Origin: Clavulina sp. PMI_390
Taxonomy: Eukaryota; Basidiomycota; Agaricomycetes; Cantharellales; Hydnaceae
Direction: 5' to 3'
Assembly: GCA_015039315.1 (NCBI GenBank)
Contig: WIDE01000003.1
Span: forward strand, 1-64,000
DNA: 64,000 nt
The notes beneath the pieces were generated by a model. The model searched no databases. It had not been told where the DNA came from and saw only the letters and a list, made by a program, of their open reading frames with translations. A program made the position numbers and the translations under genes. Every line of letters starts with the position of its first letter. Position 1 is the first letter of the stretch. Below are positions 56,783 to 64,000 of this stretch, piece by piece.

Positions 56783-57319
56783 CTAGCGATGGGAAGGCTG
56801 GGGGGTGCCTTTTGGAGACTGAGACGACGGTGCAGCGGGCTTTTGTGTTTTGGATCTGGCTGCGGCCTCTGCTTCTGCCTGTCGGCGTGCTTGAAGCCAA
56901 AGCCTGCGGGCGCATCACCATTAGTACCCCTATACGGTACCCCAGGCTCGAGCTGCCGGCGGCCAAATGCAGGACGAAGACACTTACTGTCGGGTGTATT
57001 CGTAAATAGCTTGCGAGTAGTCAGAAAGCTGCTCCTCGAGAGAGGCATGGCGTTGGACGTCGCGATGGTACATCAGCTGGGGCTCCATGGCGTTGGGCAC
57101 TGCAGGACTTGAGTGGTGTTGAACGGCTGAAGGGGCCATGTCGACGAGGATAGTTGGTAGGTCTGGGGATGGGTGGGCTTGGAAAGTTGAACGAACAAGC
57201 CGCGGGCTTTTAGAAGCGATTTCCTTAATCTGTTGACAGGTGTCTTGCATAGTGACGTACGATGACGCGCCCAGGCAGTGGGAGTGGGGTTGAATAGAAA
57301 GATCCGGCGGTGACGCCAT
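56783..57319 (-). CDS. Small unknown protein with C-terminal charged helix
   Basis: Two exons, 57319-56988 and 56903-56783, joined in phase (donor GTAAGT, acceptor CCCGCAG); 150 residues. The protein begins MASPPDLSIQPHSHCLGASS. It has a central Pro/His/Ser-rich part and a long C-terminal amphipathic helix formed across the junction (SLEEQLSDYSQAIYEYTRQL, then ARRQAEAEAAARSK) and ends KGTPQPSHR. No family is recognised; the helix suggests dimerisation or protein binding. The clean intron and coherent helix across it support a real gene. Confidence 0.6.
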
Positions 57320-58018
57320 GACCAGCCTCGAACATCATTCGGCCTGGAGCACTTTGTGGAGGATCACACACTCCAGGGCCAGTATCAATGCGGCAAGGAT
57401 AGAGAGCTTACGAAAAAGAAGTCCTCCACATGGGCGCTTTCCAGAAGCTCTGGAGCTGTAGGCTGGTTTGAACAAAAGAAGAGAGACCGGTCGTGGTTCC
57501 ATAGAAAGACGCAGCAAAAGAACTTTTTGCGCCTTCAACGTGGAGTATTTCAAAGTGATAGAAAGATTCGGTTGGAGATAAGCCATGTTCGTCATTAGGG
57601 CATTAGCATGTACGAAAAATACGAGCATCCGTTAGGGGTACAAGATGATGCGTCCGTCTCTTGCGAATGCGGTGAAGGGACCGAACATTAAAAGGGACAT
57701 TTGACATCGCGCCGAATCCTTCTCAGTTATTCGATGAAGTTAATATATATTCTCACATGGACCATAGTTGAACGAAGTGGAGATATAGTTCAAGTGACTG
57801 GTATTCAAGCCTGCCCTCTTATTCAAGAATGATGAGACTCAATTTCTGAGAGAAGATCGATCGCAATGTATCAGGCACTACGAAGAACTTGGAACGCTAC
57901 CTCCCAGCGCAAGATCCAACATGGCAACTGGTTGTTGTGGAGCAGGATTGGATGGATTCAGACTCGGGAATAACAAGTACAAATACAATGATGATTAATT
58001 TCCTTCTCGTCATCCACC
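57320..58018. other. Non-coding stretch
   Basis: About 700 bp between two minus-strand genes, carrying the promoter of the small helical-protein gene and the 3' end of the CsbD-like gene. Open frames on both strands near 57335-57628 are mutually overlapping and not convincing. Confidence 0.4.
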
Positions 58019-58557
58019 TCACGGGTTCACGTAGTCCTGTTTCGCTTCACCCTGAACCTCACGAGCGTTTCCCTACGATCAGAAATAGTTATCGCCGTCA
58101 GTTCCGAAACCCGGATTCACGAAGGGGGAGTGAGGCAAGAGCTGAAACTCACCGAAGCCTGCTTGGACTTGTCGCCGGTAACGGCCCCCGCAACACTATC
58201 AAACCTGCCCTTGACACGGTCACCCGCGCCTTCAGTCCAGGTCTGAGCGTTCGCAGCCTTGATCTCAGCTACGAATTTTTCGACGAGTCGGGAGAGATAA
58301 TCAAAAATCCACGACATGCAACATCGGCGTACGTATGCGACGGCTTACCTTCGCCGGAGGCATGCTCCTGCTTGCCGGATTGCTGCCACGACTCGGCGCC
58401 AGTGACGTTGCCAATGGTCTCAACCAGGGTACCCTTGACAGAGTGATATTGGCCAGTAGATTGACTGTGCACAGGCAAGCAAGTGATCACATGGTCCCGT
58501 CAGTCTTTACACGCTAGCCATGGAACCTGAGTGGACTTACTCGGGGTTGGTAGACAT
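58019..58557 (-). CDS. hmp1: CsbD-like/Hmp1-type small stress protein
   Basis: Four exons: 58557-58541, 58464-58349, 58268-58153 and 58072-58019, phases consistent; 100 residues. The sequence starts [20 protein letters not shown], with [40 protein letters not shown] and a tail ending [11 protein letters not shown]. The repeated KG...G-N-x-G/GA pattern with Gln/Ala/Gly-rich helical stretches is the CsbD-like family. Fungal members include the Ustilago protein described as a mismatch/cruciform DNA-recognition protein (Hmp1), and many are stress-induced. DNA binding here is inferred from family naming only. The first exon codes for fewer than six residues. Confidence 0.78.
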
Positions 58558-61500
58558 GATGATTTATGAGTAGAGGTGCGGTCCAACCTCCAGATCTCTC
58601 CCCTCTTTATACACGAATTCGCCCGGTGGTTATGATGTCATGAGCGCAGGTTTCAGCTGATCACGACTGTGGCGCCGGCGCTCGCAATGGCCGACACCAA
58701 GTCGTCATCTTCCGGGTTGCTCAATCTTTCCAGTCTGCGCGCAATCCTGACGTCTGTGCCAATATCCCGTTAGCGAACGTGGGGCTTTCCACGCTCGGGC
58801 GTCGCTTCCGATGCCGCATTCTCGGGCGCCGAGCATCCTAGTCTGTCTGTGGGCAAAGAATCCATACTGGAGGCGTCAAAACGGGACCTGTTGATTCTTG
58901 CCACTGCGTTTATATCACTCAAGTGAACTTCGTTTGCGAATGAGATTGATCCACTCTGCTCGAAACCGCAGCACCGACCGCATTATCCCTACGGCGCGTC
59001 TCTATGCCTTGCAGACTCCGACCCGGTTTGAAGAGCTTTGGACCTAGCAACGCCACTTACTCTCCTGGCACACCCTTCCCCCCGTGCGCAGAAACCTCTC
59101 GTTTAGCTTTCTGGATACCGCGTCACGCTCCATAGTGGCTAGGGGGCTAAGGCGAATACAGAGATACTCTCCTGTGGTGATTCAAGTCGCCCCGTAGCCC
59201 CCTCTAGGCGGGACACAGTCCTGCGATTGAACAAATGCCGAAATATCCAGCAGAAGAGGAGTTCAGGCACTTAACAAATCTCAGCTCATTTGCTGAAGCG
59301 CATCTATAATCATACAGGCGAGCAAAATTGCCCGCTCGCTGCAGGAGGTCTTGTTGTATACTTGCAGATGATGCCGGCGGCATCGTTAGATCGAGGCGAC
59401 GCAGTGCGCCCTGGTTGTACGCTCCCTCTAAAAATATCGCGGAGTCAAATACAATTGGTCCACCGACGCACATCCTCGTGGCGGGAGACAGCCATGCGCC
59501 CCGGCGGCAAGGGAAGAAGCGGGGGAGAGGTCGTTATCATATCCGAGGGAAGGGAGCCCACTGGTGAGCTACCCATTGCAATCACGGCGTCACAGTGCGA
59601 GATCAATGACGTGCAACGGGCGGGGATACCGACTTCGGGACGACGTCGGTGATGATATACCACCATATATCACACTCTCGGATTCTGTTAAAAAACTGAC
59701 TGTGTTGCTTCTGCGCAGTCGGAGCCTCCAATGCACATGAGGTTTAATGCCAATGAGCTCCCCAGGGATCGTATTGGCCTGGGTGTACTGTTCTCCCAGA
59801 GTTTTGGCGCTCTCGAATATCACATCCAATGATCGGTGGATTTTTTCTTTGCTGGCTTGAATCTGCGACTCAGCCTGAGTCATGCAATATGACGGCCCTA
59901 TTTGAAATAAATGTGTGGGAATCACGGCTGGCACCTACTGAACAGCAGCGAGATAGGTGGCCAGCCTCCGTCGGCCAGTCAGCAAAAAGGGTCGCTCCGG
60001 AGCAACTGGCGGCATTGATAGAGGGGCGGAACCCCAGTTGGGAAGGACCCAGTAAAGTGAGTGTGGGTCATGTGTTGCATGGCACGTTCGCTCGTTCACT
60101 CTATTTTTCTGTTCGGGACGTGGTCTCCATGCTGACAATATCAAGCGGCTTCTGTAGTCCTCAGCGTCTTTTTTCAACATGTGGTTGCGGCTCTTCTCCC
60201 TGCCAAGGTGCGCGATTGACTGTGAGAGTTTATTACTTACCGTAAAGGGATATAGTGACTTGGGTCCTCATTTGGGCTCATGATTGTGGGGGCGAACCCG
60301 GGCGTTCGGATATTCGGCGACGTCGCGGCACAATGCAGCAAGGGAAAAAAACGCCTTTGCAGGCTTGGCGGCATTGGAGCGGGAAGGAAGAGGCCAGGTG
60401 GGCGATTTCCTCTCGAAGGAGAAATCCAGGAAGCTGAGGCGGGTCGGCTGTCGCTTCATTTCTCGCATTTCTCCAGAAAATCCTTTAGGAAATCTTCTGC
60501 CCATTCAAGATGAAAGATCGACTGCGCGGCACAGATCTGTCGACTGGGATTCACCCTGATCGCTCACGATCGTCGCCTCCCTGCAATGCACTGCACCACA
60601 CGAGTGATTGGTGCTGGCGTCTCTTTTTCCTTCTTCCTTCCGATTCCAGCAACCTCTCCACTCGCGCTTTTCATAAAAATTCTCCGATGACAGCCAACTC
60701 ATCAAAGGGTCCTATCTTCTTTACCTGAATTCTATATGTCCCCACCGGTAGGTCCCACTCGCTTCGGTCTCGGACAGGTTGCGGTCACTCTCTCGCTCTG
60801 CACCACCCTCCGTTGACGCAATGTCTCCTCGGTTCGCGCCGTATCACCGCAGAAACTGCGGTTATCCGTGGACCCTTGGGGATACCGTGCTGATCCACAA
60901 ACTTGCTGCGAAGAGCAGGAGTAGCAGCGGCAACCTTATGACCCAGGCGTGGCCCCGTCCATGGCCGCTGCTGGGTCTAGGCCCCTTTTTTCAGATCTCC
61001 ATCCCATCCATCGTAACGCGCGTCGGCGAATTTACTGCGAAACCCCCACTCGGTGGACAAAGGACCGACCAACTCAGCCGACGTTTCTATTGCACCAACA
61101 GATCGCGTACCTTGTCATCTATCTCCATATCAAGATCATACATCCCATACATGCTCGCTCGCCTCTCCTCCCACCTCCATCATAAGATCCGTGGCATCAG
61201 TACCCACAATCTCTATCATTCATCATTCACCGGCGGGGGAGGCAGCTGCTGCCCTCTCATAATATAATATAATAACTAATGGACTTGGGTCTGTATAGGG
61301 AGGGGCTTTTCTGCATTCACAGCTTGATGGGTATAGAGATTGCCGTCGTCGGCACCATTCTTATTAAGTATTGCCATTACGGCGCCATTGTCGGGGGATA
61401 CGAGCGACGGAACAAATGTAGATCTATACAATAACAACAATTCATGATCTGTCGCCTGTCCCATCTTTCTCTGACTGCCGGTCATCATTCTCCCCACACA

Positions 61501-62659
61501 TACAACACATACACGCGCATCTGCCAAGATGTCGCCATCTATCGGTGGGTGGAGTTCGTCGCCCCCTTCGTCCTGTGCCGCGGCAAAAGTAGTGAGTGAG
61601 CACTTAGAATACATACTCGATTCGATCTGGGTTGTCTTTCGGATAGGAGCGGTTGGCAGATAACGAAACAAAAGCATCATTATGCTTATTATGGGATCGA
61701 AGGATTGAATGGTACTATACTCTCCAAATGGACCGAGTGGTGGAATGCAACGGAGAAGGGCGGGCGGACAGCTTAACTTGGGATCTCCGCCAAATTGAAC
61801 GAAGGTGGGTGGCCCAGCCAAGTGAGAGAGAAGACCATCCGTAATACGCGGCAACGCAACGCAATGCAATGTAATGTTACGCCAACGCAACGTATACGTA
61901 CACATCATATGTATAGCCAACACCCTTTATTCTTAGCACTTATCACGCGGACACACAAGACGATTCGCAAAAGTCCCCAATACCCTTCCCCTTCCCGCGC
62001 GGGGCGGGAAGCAGAAGGCAAGGCAACCGATGAGCAGCAAAAATGGATCAGAGAGAGAAAATAACGATTCGAATAAACAACGGCCCAGGGGGCTGATACA
62101 TCGAGATTCCAGACGATTTGGAAAAACCGTGGCTAATAGTTCCGAGCAGATAGAAGTTGTGAAATATGCGGGAGTAGGGAGAGCGATCAAAAAAAGAGGC
62201 CGGAAAAAAGGAAATAGACCGATAGCAAGATGAGCGACAGCAGCAGACAAGGTTCTGGACCGAAAGCAAGACAAATGATGCAAGAAGGAAAGACGCAAGA
62301 GCAGATACAATACACCACTGGCAGAATAACCAAAAGGAATGAAGTCCCATAACACCAAAAGTCGTTAGTATTAGTAGTACAGAGGAAAGCCCAAGAGAAG
62401 GGGGGGATGATGAGGATGTGGGGATTATTTGTGTTGCGTGGATTGTGGAGTAGAGCACAAAGACAGAGAGAGAGCAAAGATATTAAGGACTGGCGACACG
62501 ATATTGCCAGCCACTCGGTAAACCGCATCAACGGCTGACCACCCAGAGAGAGAGCACGAGAGAGGGGGAATCTATGGCGAGCAAGGAGGGAGAGAGCGAG
62601 GGAATGGTGAAGAAGACGGCGGCGACAGAGGAGACATGATGCATGAGTGGCTAGCCAGC
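58558..62659. other. 4.1-kb stretch without a convincing gene
   Basis: This is the longest gene-poor interval of the window, between the 5' end of the CsbD-like gene and the 3' end of the right-edge gene. Frames are short and overlap on both strands. The best candidate is a minus-strand frame at 59590-59883, listed separately. Features noted: CT-rich blocks (60600-60680), runs of alternating CAACGCAA/AATGCAATG near 61850-61900 and GA-rich tracts near 62450-62620. It could contain a long promoter or a non-coding transcript. Confidence 0.45.
59590..59883 (-). CDS. Possible small ORF (97 residues), uncertain
   Basis: From the ATG at 59883 the frame reads MTQAESQIQASKEKIHRSLD, VIFESAKTLGEQYTQANTIP and GELIGIKPHVHWRLRLRRSN, which has the look of a real helical protein, before a less coding-like end. 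An acceptor-like TTTCAAATAG lies just upstream, so it might instead be an internal exon. No family recognised; no neighbours that support it. Confidence 0.25.
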   Translation of the reverse strand: MTQAESQIQASKEKIHRSLDVIFESAKTLGEQYTQANTIPGELIGIKPHVHWRLRLRRSNTVSFLTESESVIYGGISSPTSSRSRYPRPLHVIDLAL

Positions 62660-64000
62660 TCAGGCAGCCATCTCTCCGTTATCGGGAGAAGGAGGGGACT
62701 CGGACGCAGTCGACCCGCGCTTGCGCTTTCCCAACTGCCTCTGCGCGCCCGAATCCTCGTCCTCATCATCTCCGTCCTCGTCGTCCTGCTGCTCTCGTGC
62801 AGCTGCTCGGCGCCGACTCGAGCGCTCGTCCTCGGCTTCGTCACGGACAAATGAAAGTCCGAGGGCATCGCCATCTTCCTCAGCAGCTGCGCCTGCGCCG
62901 GTGTCCTTATCCTCGGTGCGAATAGGCGTTGCCAGCTCCCCGAGGTTCATCGCCATACTTCCCATTCCCAGACCCCAGTCAGCCGCTGCCGCCGCTGTCG
63001 ATTGACTCAGAAGCATGGGGATCGCAGGTGGGCCCATTGCCGCACCTAGCCCGGCGCCAAGACCCTGAAGCGGAACAGGCAAGCCAGGGAAGGCCGGTAG
63101 ACCTTCAGTGCTGACATCCACCCCGCGCGCAGCAGCCGTAGCAGCGAACAGGGCCTGCTGGTACGCCGCAAGCTGAATCTGCTGCTGGTGGCGCTGCTGC
63201 TGCTGGATAGCAAGGAGCGCAAGCTGTTGCGGGTTCAGAAGCTGCGACGGATAGGAAGAGAGTGGGGTCGGGAGTAGAGCGGCCATGTTTTTAGCATTGT
63301 AGGAGGAGGAGGATGAGAAGGGAAAGCCAGAGGGTGGGACGTCGTCGATGGGTGTCGTGAGTAGAGCTGGGGAGCCAGAGGTTGCTGATTCAGAGGAAGA
63401 GGTGCTGGAGGTGGAAATGCTGAGCGAGGACGATGGGGAGGGATGGAGGCTAGAGTTGAGGCTCAGGCTAGGGTTACCCGTGCCAAGGGCGTGTCTTTGT
63501 GCAGGATGGGGGATGGGGAGGGGAAGGGTGAGGAAAGGGTATTGTGGTGTTTGGGGTTCCGTTTTGGTGATAGTGAGCCTTGGTGTTGCCAGTGGTGTGG
63601 GGGACATTGTCAAGAGCCCTGCACGATAAAGAAATAAAATAGCAAAGGGTAGTTCGAAGGCCAGAACCATTCACCCGAGATGGGGGCGGATGCATACATG
63701 CATTTTTTTGTTTTAATTGTTATCGGCGCAGCCGAGGATGGAGGAAAGCGAGGATCGCGTTCGGATTCCAATCGATAAGAGCAAGGATTCAAACGTTATC
63801 GCGATGAGCCTAATGCGTCTATGAGCAAGAGAGAACGAAAACGAAAAGGAGGGGGGACAAGACAAAGGTACGACGCCAATTAGTTGCGAGCGCAGGGGGA
63901 GGAGAAAGAATGGAGGGATGAACATAAAAGTTTGAGACGATGGAAATGGGACTTGCCTGTAGTAGGAGACCCAGGCATGACCATGAATCCTCCTCCACCG
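62660..64000 (-). CDS. Q-rich acidic nuclear-type protein, 5' end outside the window
   Basis: Two exons are visible, 64000-63957 (partial, cut by the window edge) and 63618-62660. The first gives GGGGFMVMPGSPTTG and the second continues LLTMSPTPLATPRLTITKTE in phase. The intron 63956-63619 is long (338 nt) and starts with GCAAGT, so it would be a GC-AG intron. If it is not used, the gene would start at the ATG at 63607. The protein has Ser/Thr/Pro-rich parts, a Gln-rich helix (LALLAIQQQQRHQQQIQLAA), an Ala/Gly/Pro-rich middle, a strongly acidic segment and a basic nuclear-type signal (QLGKRKRGSTAS) near the end. The composition fits a transcription regulator; no DNA-binding domain is within the window. 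Confidence 0.6.

Noticed and set aside
60779..61267. Plus-strand 162-codon frame
   Set aside because: Arg/Ser/Pro-rich translation without domain, overlapped by other frames; typical of GC-rich non-coding DNA.
61850..61910. Short repeated CAACGCAA/ATGCAATG words, considered as CRISPR-like or satellite array
   Set aside because: Units are only 5-8 nt, irregular and without spacers; simple-sequence drift is enough, and CRISPR arrays are not expected in a fungal nuclear genome.
63180..63240. CTG-rich run considered as an unstable trinucleotide repeat
   Set aside because: The Gln codons are mixed and interrupted by His, Arg and Ile, so it is an ordinary Q-rich coding stretch rather than a pure repeat.

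Overview
The window is nuclear DNA of a filamentous basidiomycete. Nearly every gene is cut by short (about 50-80 nt) introns, genes are packed on alternating strands, and the family mix (FunK1 kinases, F-box-like proteins, BTB proteins, a 3-exon SRP9, a paladin-type phosphatase) is typical of Agaricomycetes. A Ceratobasidiaceae/Rhizoctonia-like fungus is my best guess, but that is inference. Exon coordinates given here were built by hand from splice motifs and reading-frame continuity.

Left part (1-28 kb): two neighbouring BTB-domain genes on the minus strand (1164-6753), the first with tandem ~100-residue repeats. Then comes a dense run of housekeeping genes: mitochondrial CDP-DAG synthase TAM41 (+), plasma-membrane SNARE SEC9 (-), coenzyme-Q kinase-like COQ8 (-), a paraoxonase/arylesterase (+), SRP9 (-), a SWIM/RING zinc-finger protein (-), capping protein alpha (+), tRNA deaminase subunit TAD3 (-), a RINT1/TIP20 vesicle tether (+), mitoribosomal MRPL20 (-), pre-rRNA processing factor FCF2 (+) and a GNAT acetyltransferase (-). 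Several pairs are head-to-head across less than 180 bp or tail-to-tail across about 120-150 bp.

Middle (28.5-49.3 kb): a large protein kinase with a long disordered tail, then a lineage-specific, repeat-bearing stretch. This holds two non-autonomous DNA transposons (a Mutator-like 624-bp element with 11-bp target duplication and a Harbinger/Tourist-like 314-bp element with TTA duplication). Both are inserted in one copy of a duplicated segment whose other, uninterrupted copy lies 2.2 kb downstream. The stretch also has two F-box proteins, two convergent FunK1-family genes (one with intact catalytic motifs, one with all three key motifs lost) and an unknown protein with a D...ExK arrangement reminiscent of PD-(D/E)XK nucleases.

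Right part (49.3-64 kb): a multi-exon paladin-like protein with three CX5R phosphatase signatures, a small helical unknown protein, a CsbD/Hmp1-like 100-residue protein, a 4.1-kb stretch with no convincing gene, and a Q-rich acidic nuclear-type protein that runs off the right edge. Three introns appear to use GC-AG boundaries.
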